Positions 1-7,827 of a stretch of 60,840 bases of DNA are shown here, piece by piece; position 1 is the stretch's first letter; every line of letters starts with the position of its first letter. The notes under the pieces were generated by a model that saw nothing but the letters and a program-made list of their open reading frames with translations, was not told the DNA's origin and did not search any database. The position numbers and the translations under genes are program-made. Origin of the DNA: JAAYEL01 sp964344625 (lineage in GTDB: Bacteria; Bacillota; Clostridia; Tissierellales; Peptoniphilaceae); contig CAYFNZ010000002.1 of the NCBI GenBank assembly GCA_964344625.1, positions 1 through 60,840 on the forward strand. The letters run 5' to 3'.

Positions 1-1
1 A

Positions 2-244
2 AAGCTTGATAGGGATATAGCCATCTCTATAGGTACTGTAACAGCTCTTGTACCTCATATAGGCTATAAGAAGGCTGCAGACCTTGCTAAGAGAGCTCTT
101 TCTGAAGATAGAAAGGTTAAAGAACTAGTCCTTGAAGAAGGTCTTTTAACTCAAGAAGAACTAGACGAAATATTTGACCCACAAGCCATGACAAAACCTG
201 GTATTGTAGGAAGACACTTATTGATAGAAAAAAAGAGAATATAA
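2..244 (+). CDS. aspA: Aspartate ammonia-lyase (aspartase), C-terminal part only
   Basis: The frame is open from the window edge and ends in TAA, giving about 80 residues; the start lies outside the window. The peptide runs through GTVTALVPHIGYKKAADLAK and later DPQAMTKPGI, which matches the C-terminal domain of the fumarase/aspartase superfamily. The closing MTKPGI with a preceding DP is typical of aspartase more than of fumarase C. Aspartase converts L-aspartate to fumarate and ammonia in the cytosol. The catalytic SS loop is not in view, so the aspartase/fumarase choice rests on the tail alone. A strong hairpin terminator follows within 60 bases. Confidence 0.8.
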   Translation, partial: KLDRDIAISIGTVTALVPHIGYKKAADLAKRALSEDRKVKELVLEEGLLTQEELDEIFDPQAMTKPGIVGRHLLIEKKRI

Positions 245-253
245 ATATAAAAG

Positions 254-301
254 AAAGTTCTATATAGTAGCGGGAATAGCTAGCTGTATAGAACTTTTTT
301 T
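254..301 (+). terminator. Rho-independent terminator, probably bidirectional
   Basis: AAAGTTCTATA (254-264) pairs with TATAGAACTTT (287-297), followed by more T on the plus strand. On the minus strand the same stem is followed by a T-rich stretch, so it can also end the lipoprotein operon that converges from the right. Confidence 0.85.
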
Positions 302-308
302 GTGCCTT

Positions 309-1856
309 TTAATAACTTAATTGAACGTTCATCTTTGGAAGCTTTAGGTAGTCTTCGTGGATGGTCTTTATAGAATCTGTTGGATACCATTTTGATAAGA
401 CTATATCGCTGTCATAAACATTAGTAATAGTAAATTGCGGATTAAGCGATATAAAGTTATTATAAATCGAATACAAGGCAATATGATTTTTTGACTGAAT
501 CAAAATTAACTTGCCGTCTGGGGACACTAGAGCATTTGTAGCAAAAGGTACCCTATTTAAAACATCTCTCCAGGAAATGTTTTTATTATCATAAGCCCCT
601 ATATCAAGGATAGGACTTATTTTTAAAGGAATACTCCTATAAACTGTTCTTCCTGTCTCACTAATGGTGGCTTGAAAGTTTGATACAAAATCCCATGACA
701 TCCTATTTCTAACAAGGCCTATATTAGATTGGTCTACCTTGTAGTCTAGAATATTGTCCGATTGATTGCCAATTGAGCGAAGGGTATCTGAAAAGGCCGA
801 ATTAAATAGGTCAACAGCCTTTGGACCACCTATGTTATTTACTGTTAATGGCTTATTTTTCGCTAATTGGTTCAAACTGTGAATCTCATAGTATTCATAA
901 TTATTAGTAGATACCTGATTTTTATTTGTAAAGGCAATATAGTTGTCATTTACATAGTCAATTCTTCTAGCAACAGACTCTTCTATAAAGTTTATCTTAC
1001 TAGGTTCATCCCTAAAAGTAGGATTTACAGACACCTTATCTACAATCAGGGGTGATTTATCCTGAGTATAGGACCTTTCGTGGGCTACAGTCCAAAGAAC
1101 GGAATCCTTTGAAAATACTAGGTTTCTAACTGAAATAACACTTGGTAAAAGGGCTTCTTTCTCCTTTACTACAAAATATGTCACATACTTGTAGTCAAGA
1201 CTTTCACCTGAATTATTATAATTATTTTTCCTTACCCCCAAACTAAATGCATATTCCATGCTAGCTGGGTTGCTATCAGTGCCTTCTATGGCATTTTTCA
1301 GTTCAAGATAATATTCATTTTCTTCTGAAGCATCAATGCTACCAATTTTCTTATATCTTTTCATCTCATTTTTTTGAAAGATTAAGATATCTCCATCAGG
1401 TAACTGAATTAGGTCTTGGGATAGGATTTTTTCATCCTGAAACTTATAAACAACTACATTTTCATTTTTAATTTCAAATCCTTCAGGATTTTCCAAGCCC
1501 CTACTATTCATATAATCTTGAATATTGATATATCTTGCAGTAATTGTAGGATTAATGATTTTAATATTGTTATAGGCAAATACGGAATTCGTAATAAAAA
1601 TCTCCTTATCTAAATCCTTTGAATCAGCTTTCGTGAACTTAGTATCTGCGTTTTTATTAGTGAAACTATCTTCTAGTTGCCACCTGCCCATTATATCATT
1701 TTCAGAAAGGGGCTTAACAACTGTTAAAAGTCCCTTTTCTTCAGAGGTATAGTCCTTAGAATCCTTTTTTGAGCAGGCACTAAGGACCAATATAGAAAGG
1801 ATTAGGATAGAAAATAAAAGATACTTGATTCGATTTTTTATCTTTATAGCTTTCAT
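309..1856 (-). CDS. Lipoprotein of unknown function, encoded after a sensor kinase
   Basis: This is a 515-residue secreted lipoprotein. The N-terminus has basic residues, a hydrophobic stretch (about 12-26) and a lipobox LSAC with the lipidated cysteine at about residue 28, followed by a Lys/Asp/Ser-rich linker. No enzyme motif is visible. The C-terminal third holds VSPDGKLILIQSKNHIALYS, which resembles a beta-propeller strand repeat, so a propeller-like fold is possible. It begins 2 bases after the sensor kinase stop codon, with its AGGTGG ribosome-binding site inside the kinase gene, so the two are co-transcribed. The position recalls YycH/YycI after walK, but I see no clear similarity to them. 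A signal-sensing or envelope partner role is inference. Confidence 0.75.
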   Translation of the reverse strand: MKAIKIKNRIKYLLFSILILSILVLSACSKKDSKDYTSEEKGLLTVVKPLSENDIMGRWQLEDSFTNKNADTKFTKADSKDLDKEIFITNSVFAYNNIKIINPTITARYINIQDYMNSRGLENPEGFEIKNENVVVYKFQDEKILSQDLIQLPDGDILIFQKNEMKRYKKIGSIDASEENEYYLELKNAIEGTDSNPASMEYAFSLGVRKNNYNNSGESLDYKYVTYFVVKEKEALLPSVISVRNLVFSKDSVLWTVAHERSYTQDKSPLIVDKVSVNPTFRDEPSKINFIEESVARRIDYVNDNYIAFTNKNQVSTNNYEYYEIHSLNQLAKNKPLTVNNIGGPKAVDLFNSAFSDTLRSIGNQSDNILDYKVDQSNIGLVRNRMSWDFVSNFQATISETGRTVYRSIPLKISPILDIGAYDNKNISWRDVLNRVPFATNALVSPDGKLILIQSKNHIALYSIYNNFISLNPQFTITNVYDSDIVLSKWYPTDSIKTIHEDYLKLPKMNVQLSY

Positions 1857-1857
1857 T

Positions 1858-3282
1858 TTATTCTGCCACCTTTCTTGGGATTACAAATTCTACTGTAGTG
1901 CCGTCACCTTCAATACTTGTTATTGAAAGTCTGCCATTATGAGCCTTTACAATTTCCTCACAAATCGATAGACCTAGACCTGTGTGAGACTCACTACTTG
2001 TTCCCTTATAGAATTTTTGAGTAACCTTATCTATTTCATCTTCTCCAATACCAATTCCTGTATCTATTACCTGACAAACAACCTTGTCTTCATGACCTTC
2101 AATATTTACAACAATAGTTCCTTCTATAGGTGTAAATTTGATAGCATTGTCAATTAAGTTGATAAACACTTGCTTAATCCTATTGATATCAGCAACTACA
2201 TCAATTTCTCTTTGGTTATAATTAAATAATAAGTTTATTGACTTTTCACTAACCCTTGGCTTTAACTGACTAATTATAGTTTGAGCTGCATCAATTATAT
2301 TAAAAGTTGACTTTGATAGCTTGAATTTTGGTGATGTAAATCTTGAAAAATCTAAAAGATCTTCAACCATATCAGAAAGTCTATCCGATTCTTTTTCTAT
2401 GATTTGTAGGCCTTCATTAGTTAAGTCCCTGTCTATTCCATCATCTTGAAGTGTAATTGACCAGCCCTTAATGGATGTAAGTGGAGTTCTCAATTCATGA
2501 GAAACAGAAGAAATAAACTCTGTCTTTATAGCTTCTTTTTCAATTATATTCTCACTCATCTGATCCATGGTCTTAGCAAGTTCTCCAATTTCACCTTTAT
2601 ATGGGATGTTTGATTTTTCCTCATATTGACCATCTGAATATTTTTTAGCAACTTCAGTTAATTTATTTATAGGCTTAAAAATCCTCCTAGACAGGTACCA
2701 GGATAGGATTCCACCTATAATTGCCGCTACAGAACCAAATATAATAAAAATGATAAATTGCTTAGCGATATTTAGGTCTGTTGACTTAAGGGAGGCACTG
2801 GTCCTCAAAACTCCAACCTGAACGCTCTTATCATTAAGTGGTACACTTACTGATAGTATCTTCTCCCTTGTTCCTAAGGAACTTATGCCTGTTCCAGATG
2901 TCCCATCCAAGGCTTGCTTAACATCTTCCGCTAATACCACTTCTCCAATTTGATTTGATGCAATATTGTCATATAGCACCTTTCCTGAATTGTCTATAAT
3001 TTGTATCTGGCCATCAACATTATTTAAAAAGCTGAAGTTTTCATTCAAAACATTATCAGCAAGAGTAAAGTCCCCAAGCTGATTTACATATAATTCAGAA
3101 GAAAGTTTCACCTGGGTGTGCATAAAGTTTTTCAGGTTATTATAATGGTAATCCTTAAGTGTTAAATAAGAGAAAAACTCGAAACCTAGGATAAAAATCA
3201 TAAATATGGCAAATGCATATAAGAAAAGCTTAACTTTAAGGCTATATCTAATGTTATACCAAAGTTTTTTTAATTTCCCCAT
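1858..3282 (-). CDS. Sensor histidine kinase with HAMP domain
   Basis: This 474-residue membrane kinase has TM1 at about 17-40, an extracellular sensor region of about 130 residues, TM2 at about 175-197, a HAMP linker, and a HisKA domain with the phosphoacceptor in SHELRTPLTS (His262). The ATPase domain follows, with N box NLIDNAIKF (about 375), G1 box DTGIGIG (about 407) and GLGLS (about 435). It overlaps the response regulator by 13 bases, so they form a two-component pair. It resembles the ResE/PhoR/WalK group. No PAS domain is evident after HAMP, and the yycHI genes are absent, so I do not call it WalK. The signal is unknown. Confidence 0.93.
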   Translation of the reverse strand: MGKLKKLWYNIRYSLKVKLFLYAFAIFMIFILGFEFFSYLTLKDYHYNNLKNFMHTQVKLSSELYVNQLGDFTLADNVLNENFSFLNNVDGQIQIIDNSGKVLYDNIASNQIGEVVLAEDVKQALDGTSGTGISSLGTREKILSVSVPLNDKSVQVGVLRTSASLKSTDLNIAKQFIIFIIFGSVAAIIGGILSWYLSRRIFKPINKLTEVAKKYSDGQYEEKSNIPYKGEIGELAKTMDQMSENIIEKEAIKTEFISSVSHELRTPLTSIKGWSITLQDDGIDRDLTNEGLQIIEKESDRLSDMVEDLLDFSRFTSPKFKLSKSTFNIIDAAQTIISQLKPRVSEKSINLLFNYNQREIDVVADINRIKQVFINLIDNAIKFTPIEGTIVVNIEGHEDKVVCQVIDTGIGIGEDEIDKVTQKFYKGTSSESHTGLGLSICEEIVKAHNGRLSITSIEGDGTTVEFVIPRKVAE

Positions 3283-3962
3283 CTATATCCTACACCCCAT
3301 ACAGTTTGTAAATATTCTGGTTTAGCAGGGTTGTTTTCAATCTTTGCCCTAATACGCCTTATATTTACATCGATAATTTTTGTATCTCCATTAAAATCTT
3401 CTCCCCAAGCAAGCTTCATCAATTCTTCACGATTGATGGCCTTACCCTTATTTGAAAGAAAGATTTTTACTATTGCTAGTTCTGTAGGAGTTAAGTCTAA
3501 TTGCTTGCCATCTTTTGTAAGCTTTTTTGAATAAAAGTCTAGCTTAAATGGACCATCTTCTAAAGAATCATGAACCACTGGCTTTTCGGACTTGTATTCT
3601 AGCCTCCTTATTAAAGACTTAATCCTCAATACTAATTCTTGAGGGTTAAAAGGCTTAACTAGATAATCGTCTGTACCTTGTTCAAGACCTAAAATCTTAT
3701 CAACCTCTTGGCTCTTTGCTGTAAGCATGATAATTCCTATGCCTGGCATCTGGGTCCTTAATATTTTACAAACTTCATAGCCATCGATTCCTGGAAGCAT
3801 AATATCCAAAATTACAATATCAGGATTTTCCTTGAATGCAAGCTCAACCCCTTCTTCTCCTGTGCCAGCTTCAAGAACTTCAAAACCAGCTCTTTCAAGA
3901 TTTATTCTAGTAAATTTTCTAATGGCAACTTCATCCTCTACCAATAAAATTTTATGACTCAT
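3270..3962 (-). CDS. OmpR/PhoB-family response regulator
   Basis: The protein has 230 residues. Receiver domain: acidic pair in VEDE, phosphoacceptor Asp53 in ILDIMLPG, Thr81 and Lys103 in VKPF. The C-terminal winged helix (about 135-230) carries LTPTELAIVK and ends with the usual VWGVGYRW strand. It acts as a DNA-binding transcription factor phosphorylated by the overlapping downstream kinase. AGGAGG lies 4 bases before the ATG. The pseudouridine synthase gene ends just upstream, so all four genes (4909-309) are likely one transcript. Confidence 0.95.
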   Translation of the reverse strand: MSHKILLVEDEVAIRKFTRINLERAGFEVLEAGTGEEGVELAFKENPDIVILDIMLPGIDGYEVCKILRTQMPGIGIIMLTAKSQEVDKILGLEQGTDDYLVKPFNPQELVLRIKSLIRRLEYKSEKPVVHDSLEDGPFKLDFYSKKLTKDGKQLDLTPTELAIVKIFLSNKGKAINREELMKLAWGEDFNGDTKIIDVNIRRIRAKIENNPAKPEYLQTVWGVGYRWGN

Positions 3963-3970
3963 AATTCCTC

Positions 3971-4909
3971 CTACAGCTTGTTAAAAGCATCATATATGTC
4001 TTTACTATACTTACTAACAACTTCTAAGCCTTTTAGGCTATCTATGTCTATGTCATTTGAAAACTTTAACTTGTATGCTACAAGCTGTTGGTTCTTAAAT
4101 GACCTATTTTTGTTTTTAAAATATTTTTTGTCCCCTAAAATAGGATAACCAAGGCTATTTAATGTAGCCCTGATCTGATGGGTCCTACCCGTCAATAGCT
4201 TAATCTCTAATAGAGAATACAAGCCATTTGTATCCAAAGCCTTAATGTGGGTTATCGATTTTTTCCCACCCTCTTGTGAAGAAACATGGACTACATTATT
4301 TTCATCCTTATTAAGATAGTTGACTACTTCTTTTTTGCCAACAAACTTTCCTTCAACTATTGCCAAATAGTATTTTTCTACTAGGTCACTTTCGATTTCT
4401 TGATTGAGATATACCAGGGACTTCCTATTTTTAGCCCCGATAATTAGGCCCTTAGTATTCCTATCCAACCTATTAACTATGGCAGGCGTAAAGGAATGCT
4501 CTAGCCTAGGTATATATTCCTTTTTATCAATCAAATAGCTTATTAAAAAATCTACAACCGTCTTTCCATAGTCATCACTTGATGCAGGATGGCTCAACAT
4601 ATCATCTGGCTTATCTATAATTAAGATGTCGTCATTCTCAAAGGCAATATCCAAATCTAATCTAGCATTAGGCATTTTCTTGTCATATTCTTTGGCCCAG
4701 TCTTCAATGACTTCATCATAGATATAAATATCTACAGAGTCACCCTTTTTTAAGTTATAGGCTGAATCTACCTTTTTACCATTGACTTTTATTCTTTTTT
4801 TTCTTAAAAACTTTTGTAATAATGACTTGGGTGCACCCTTTAAGTACTTTTCTAAGAACTTAATCAAGCTTTGATCCGCATCATTTTCTTCTATTAGTAT
4901 TTTTCTCAT
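3971..4909 (-). CDS. RluD/RluA-family pseudouridine synthase with S4 domain
   Basis: It isomerises uridine to pseudouridine in rRNA or tRNA. An N-terminal S4 RNA-binding domain (about 12-65, with RIKVNGKKVD) precedes the RluA-type catalytic domain. The catalytic aspartate is in NRLDRNTKGL (about residue 149), and GRTHQIRATL is the conserved late motif. Two adjacent ATG codons open the frame. The AAGGGG ribosome-binding site is only 2 bases from the first, so I place the start at the second (4909), giving 312 residues. It is the first gene of the operon with the two-component system. The exact RNA site cannot be told from sequence. Confidence 0.9.
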   Translation of the reverse strand: MRKILIEENDADQSLIKFLEKYLKGAPKSLLQKFLRKKRIKVNGKKVDSAYNLKKGDSVDIYIYDEVIEDWAKEYDKKMPNARLDLDIAFENDDILIIDKPDDMLSHPASSDDYGKTVVDFLISYLIDKKEYIPRLEHSFTPAIVNRLDRNTKGLIIGAKNRKSLVYLNQEIESDLVEKYYLAIVEGKFVGKKEVVNYLNKDENNVVHVSSQEGGKKSITHIKALDTNGLYSLLEIKLLTGRTHQIRATLNSLGYPILGDKKYFKNKNRSFKNQQLVAYKLKFSNDIDIDSLKGLEVVSKYSKDIYDAFNKL

Positions 4910-4923
4910 CATTTCCCCTTTTA

Positions 4924-4944
4924 TGCTATAATGTGATTATATCA
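4924..4944. promoter_or_regulatory. Overlapping divergent extended -10 promoters
   Basis: The plus strand shows TGCTATAAT (TATAAT at 4927-4932) driving the MltG-like gene. The minus strand shows TGATATAAT (TATAAT at 4936-4941) driving the pseudouridine synthase operon. Both are TGn-TATAAT extended -10 elements with weak -35 regions, only 3 bases apart, so the two transcripts may compete for polymerase. Confidence 0.65.
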
Positions 4945-4976
4945 AAATTGTAACTTAGATTCTACAAGGAGGAAAA

Positions 4977-5342
4977 ATGAATAAAATTAAAGATTTTTTC
5001 TATAACTTTATTTATATCTTATTGTTGCTAGCTATTCTTCTCGCATCAGGATATGTAGTTTATTCAAATCTTAACTACTTAATGAACTTAAAAAATACTA
5101 CAAAGATTACTGCTGAGAAGGTTGAAAATAAGGAAGAAAGTCAAGTGAACATTACAATTCCAAAAAACACTGACCTAGAGCAACTATCTAAGCTATTAAA
5201 AAGCTATAGCATAATCGACAATGAAGAAAAATTTAAGGAAGAATTCAACAAAATAAATAAGGATGCAAAAATTAAATCTGGAGACTTCAAAATTAAAGGT
5301 GATGCTACTTTAGATGAAATAATTAAGTCCCTTACAGAATAA
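4977..5342 (+). CDS. Membrane-anchored MltG/YceG-like LysM-like domain protein lacking the catalytic domain
   Basis: This 121-residue protein has a TM segment at about 10-30, a Lys/Glu-rich linker, then a domain of about 65 residues. That domain runs VNITIPKNTDLEQLSKLLKS, then KIKSGDFKIKGDATLDEI. The pattern (IPKGT..L...L...; L.AG.Y.I..G.S..EII..L) is that of the LysM-like domain preceding the catalytic domain in the endolytic transglycosylase MltG. Full MltG proteins exceed 300 residues and carry a catalytic Glu; here the gene stops just after the LysM-like domain. It is probably a cell-wall-associated accessory protein without lytic activity. A GGAGG site precedes the ATG, and a strong terminator follows. 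Confidence 0.7.
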   Translation: MNKIKDFFYNFIYILLLLAILLASGYVVYSNLNYLMNLKNTTKITAEKVENKEESQVNITIPKNTDLEQLSKLLKSYSIIDNEEKFKEEFNKINKDAKIKSGDFKIKGDATLDEIIKSLTE

Positions 5343-5350
5343 TAATCACT

Positions 5351-5399
5351 AAATACCTATAGATAAAAGTAGGCTTACTCTTATCTATAGGTATTTTTT
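5351..5399 (+). terminator. Rho-independent terminator with 16-bp stem
   Basis: The left arm at 5351-5366 begins AAATACCTATAG and is perfectly complementary to the right arm at 5381-5396; AGTA/TACT extends the stem inward. A run of T follows. It separates the MltG-like gene from the converging psd gene. Confidence 0.9.
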
Positions 5400-5408
5400 A
5401 TATCTTAA

Positions 5409-6179
5409 TTAAGACAAATCAAAAAGCCTTTGGCCATATTTTATTTTTGTGTCTTTTCTTAGGTAAAATTCGCCTGAATCTTTTGGAAAAAGAAGCATTA
5501 TAGAAGAACCAAATTGAAAGTATCCAACTTCCTCCCCCTTCTTATAGGATTTTTTATCATGTAGGACAATAGAATTAACGTTTACAGCCCCTATATAGAT
5601 TTGGTAAAAGATTTTTCCTCTCGCATCTTCTAATTTTTGTATAATCCTATAATTTTTAACTATTGGCTTGTCCCCATACTCTAGTCCCATGTCATTTACA
5701 GGCTCAGATTTGTCCCCTCTAGAATACTCCTCTAAGACTTTACAATCTGTTATGGCATGAAACCTGTGGTAATTTGCAGGACTTAGGTAGATTAACCCAT
5801 ATTGGCCACCAATTAAGTCTTGGATTTCATTTTTATCCAACAAGTCAGATATTTCATATTTTTTCATCTTAATCATAAATTTGTTATTTTCATCTATCTG
5901 ACCAAGCTCAGACAAAAGTCCATCGCAGGGACTTGTATAAACAGAAATGTCCTTGTCAATCGGTCTTAGCTTGCCATCTATCTGCCTTATAAAAAAATCA
6001 TTTAGGCTAGAAAATTCTGCTAGGGGTTTTAGAATCTCCGACCTATCAATCTTAAACTTTTTAATATAGGTATGGATAAACCTCTTACTAAACTTAGAAT
6101 TAGTAAATTTAATTAATAATTTATTAAAAACTCTTGAATTTAATAGGTTCATAAGTAACCTATAGGATAATTTCTTCAT
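5409..6179 (-). CDS. psd: Phosphatidylserine decarboxylase proenzyme
   Basis: It converts phosphatidylserine to phosphatidylethanolamine at the membrane. The 256-residue proenzyme has SPCDG (Asp86), the histidine motif YHRFH (138-141) and the self-cleavage motif FGSS (224-226) that generates the pyruvoyl group between Gly224 and Ser225. Most relatives have LGST; FGSS keeps the essential Gly-Ser. It is divergent from pssA, which makes its substrate, with about 95 bases of shared promoter region. The ATG has a GGAG site 5 bases upstream. Confidence 0.93.
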   Translation of the reverse strand: MKKLSYRLLMNLLNSRVFNKLLIKFTNSKFSKRFIHTYIKKFKIDRSEILKPLAEFSSLNDFFIRQIDGKLRPIDKDISVYTSPCDGLLSELGQIDENNKFMIKMKKYEISDLLDKNEIQDLIGGQYGLIYLSPANYHRFHAITDCKVLEEYSRGDKSEPVNDMGLEYGDKPIVKNYRIIQKLEDARGKIFYQIYIGAVNVNSIVLHDKKSYKKGEEVGYFQFGSSIMLLFPKDSGEFYLRKDTKIKYGQRLFDLS

Positions 6180-6205
6180 ATAATCTCCATCTTACGAAAT
6201 TGTAA

Positions 6206-6234
6206 TTGATAAATTATCAAAATATTAATATAAT
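6206..6234 (+). promoter_or_regulatory. pssA promoter with palindrome over the -35
   Basis: TTGATA (6206-6211), a 17-base spacer and a perfect TATAAT (6229-6234) form a strong sigma-A promoter for pssA. The -35 is part of the perfect 15-base palindrome TTGATAAATTATCAA (6206-6220), a possible operator between divergent psd and pssA. Confidence 0.75.
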
Positions 6235-6273
6235 AACTATATTATAAAACTTTGAAAGAAAGCGGTAATTAAT

Positions 6274-6807
6274 TTGAGTACAGTTGATAAAGTTAAAAAA
6301 AACATTGCAAACGCCCTAACCATTGGAAATATGATTTGTGGTGCAGCTTCAATTCTTGCATCTATTGCTGGATACGAAAAAGTTGCTATATCACTAATAA
6401 TAATTGCTGGTATACTTGATAGATATGATGGTGCCCTAGCTAGAAAATTTGAATCTCAGTCTCCTTTAGGAGTTCAGTTAGATTCCATGGCCGATGCCAT
6501 AAGCTTTGGTATCGCACCCGCTGTGCTTGTCTACATGACTAAGTTTTACCCAGTTGAAAAATATTGGATATACTTAGCAATACCAACCATAGTCTATATC
6601 GTTTCCGGCCTATTTAGGCTTGCAAGATATAATGCTTATGGCCTAGATGATGATGGTAACTTTATGGGAATTCCAATCACAGCATCTGGCATGTTTTTAG
6701 TGGCTATGCTAATGTTTAGTAAGCAATTAAGTTATATTTTCTACCTGGTTTTAATGATTATCCTGAGCTACCTTATGGTTAGCACTCATAAGATCAAAAA
6801 GATGTAA
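6274..6807 (+). CDS. pssA: CDP-diacylglycerol--serine O-phosphatidyltransferase
   Basis: It makes phosphatidylserine from CDP-diacylglycerol and serine. The 177-residue membrane protein has several TM segments and the CDP-alcohol phosphatidyltransferase signature DG..AR (52-57), then G66, D70 and D74. The short Gram-positive type is about this length. The pairing with psd shows the product is phosphatidylserine, later decarboxylated to phosphatidylethanolamine. The start is TTG at 6274; the ribosome-binding site (AAGAAAGCGG) is weak. Confidence 0.92.
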   Translation: MSTVDKVKKNIANALTIGNMICGAASILASIAGYEKVAISLIIIAGILDRYDGALARKFESQSPLGVQLDSMADAISFGIAPAVLVYMTKFYPVEKYWIYLAIPTIVYIVSGLFRLARYNAYGLDDDGNFMGIPITASGMFLVAMLMFSKQLSYIFYLVLMIILSYLMVSTHKIKKM

Positions 6808-6825
6808 GCTAAAATATAATATTCT

Positions 6826-6856
6826 AAAAGAGGGCTAGTAATAGCCCTCTTTTTTA
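6826..6856. terminator. Bidirectional terminator between pssA and the unknown gene
   Basis: AAAAGAGGGCTA (6826-6837) and TAGCCCTCTTTT (6842-6853) form a 12-bp stem around the loop GTAA, with T tracts on both strands. It abuts the stop codon of the converging gene at 6854. Confidence 0.9.
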
Positions 6857-7396
6857 ACCATTGTTTACATATGAATCTATCAAAGAATCTTTTACTTGGC
6901 TTTTAAAGACTCCCAAATCTTCTAATATTTCCTTTATCTGAGCATTTTTTGAATGCAAGATAACCTTATCTCTTGCGATAAAATTTATCTCGAATATAGT
7001 AGATGCCAGATTCTTTGAATTAAGATTTATATAATAGGCCTCTATATTCTTTGGATCTTCAAGCCTTATCATGGCCAAAGTCGCCTTATCTTTTTCGTCA
7101 TAGCAATTTAACTTAAAATTCAATTCCTTTTTATACTTTCTATCTCTTTTTTGCTCCCTATACCTATTGGCATTGAAAAGAGCTATCTTTGCCTTAGTAT
7201 TGTAATAGTTATAGTTGAAAAGAGCCTTTTCGAAAGTATCCAATTTTGAAAATGGTCTTAAATTTAATTCAGAGAAAAGCTTGTTATTCTTTTCGTTAAA
7301 TTCTAGCTTGTTGAGATGGCCTTGGTCCAAAAGGTCTATATATTGGCTACGAAGTCTAATAAAGTTTTTTAACTTATTGCTTTCGCTTTGTATCAC
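6854..7396 (-). CDS. Conserved-looking protein of unknown function
   Basis: I do not recognise this 180-residue protein. It has no signal peptide or membrane segment and is rich in Lys, Asn and Tyr. The first 110 residues look largely helical (LKNFIRLRSQYIDLLDQGHL; YNYYNTKAKIALFNANRYRE). The second half looks mixed alpha/beta. It starts with GTG two bases after the stop codon of the P-loop protein, and a distant AAGGA may serve as ribosome-binding site, so translation is probably coupled. It is the last gene of the DUF1292-radical SAM-P-loop operon. Confidence 0.65.
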   Translation of the reverse strand: MIQSESNKLKNFIRLRSQYIDLLDQGHLNKLEFNEKNNKLFSELNLRPFSKLDTFEKALFNYNYYNTKAKIALFNANRYREQKRDRKYKKELNFKLNCYDEKDKATLAMIRLEDPKNIEAYYINLNSKNLASTIFEINFIARDKVILHSKNAQIKEILEDLGVFKSQVKDSLIDSYVNNG

Positions 7397-7398
7397 AA

Positions 7399-7818
7399 TT
7401 AATCAAGTTCCTTAACTTCAGCCTTTAATTCTTTAGGTAATTTATCCTTTTCTTGATTTAATCCCATATAGAAATCTATCTTAGTTTCTTCTGATAAAGT
7501 ATTTAGTCTTTCAACTAATTCAACTAGCATTTCTCCTTGCAAATCAACTATATCATAAATACCATCTAGGTACATTTTTTCAATATCGTAGTCTCTTGAA
7601 GCTATACCTGAAAGAAAGCCTACAAGTGTGTCTATATTGTTTACTTTATACTTATGAGCATTTATAAGTCTTACAGAATAGTCTAATGTAAAGATATGTG
7701 AATCATCCGCATCTATAAAAACAATATTTCCATTTCCGTTAGCTTTTTCCCTGTTAGCTTCTTCGATTAGATATTTAGTTTTTCCACTTCCTGATGGTCC
7801 TAATATTAAATAAATCAT
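7399..7818 (-). CDS. Small P-loop NTPase-like protein
   Basis: This 139-residue cytosolic protein begins with a Walker A motif GPSGSGKT (7-14). A hydrophobic strand ending in Asp (IVFIDADD, about 33-40) follows, and a second (YLDGIYDIVD) could supply Walker B. It lacks the rest of a full AAA or PilT domain. Similar small proteins are sometimes labelled 'twitching motility PilT' in Firmicutes, which I consider unsupported. The ATG has a TAGGAG site. It lies between the radical SAM gene and an unknown gene in one operon. Substrate and partner are unknown. Confidence 0.7.
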   Translation of the reverse strand: MIYLILGPSGSGKTKYLIEEANREKANGNGNIVFIDADDSHIFTLDYSVRLINAHKYKVNNIDTLVGFLSGIASRDYDIEKMYLDGIYDIVDLQGEMLVELVERLNTLSEETKIDFYMGLNQEKDKLPKELKAEVKELD

Positions 7819-7827
7819 TTTTTTCTC

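Noticed and set aside
1858..3962. Naming the first two-component system WalRK
   Set aside because: The pair is OmpR/PhoR-like and followed by a lipoprotein, but I see no PAS domain after HAMP, no yycH/yycI and no yycJ. The name would be a guess.
4977..5342. Calling the 121-residue protein a functional endolytic transglycosylase MltG
   Set aside because: It contains only the anchor and LysM-like domain; the catalytic domain with its Glu is missing and the next bases are a terminator.
7399..7818. Calling the small P-loop protein a PilT twitching ATPase
   Set aside because: Only the Walker A motif is shared; the length (139 residues) and missing PilT motifs do not support it, and there are no pilus genes nearby.
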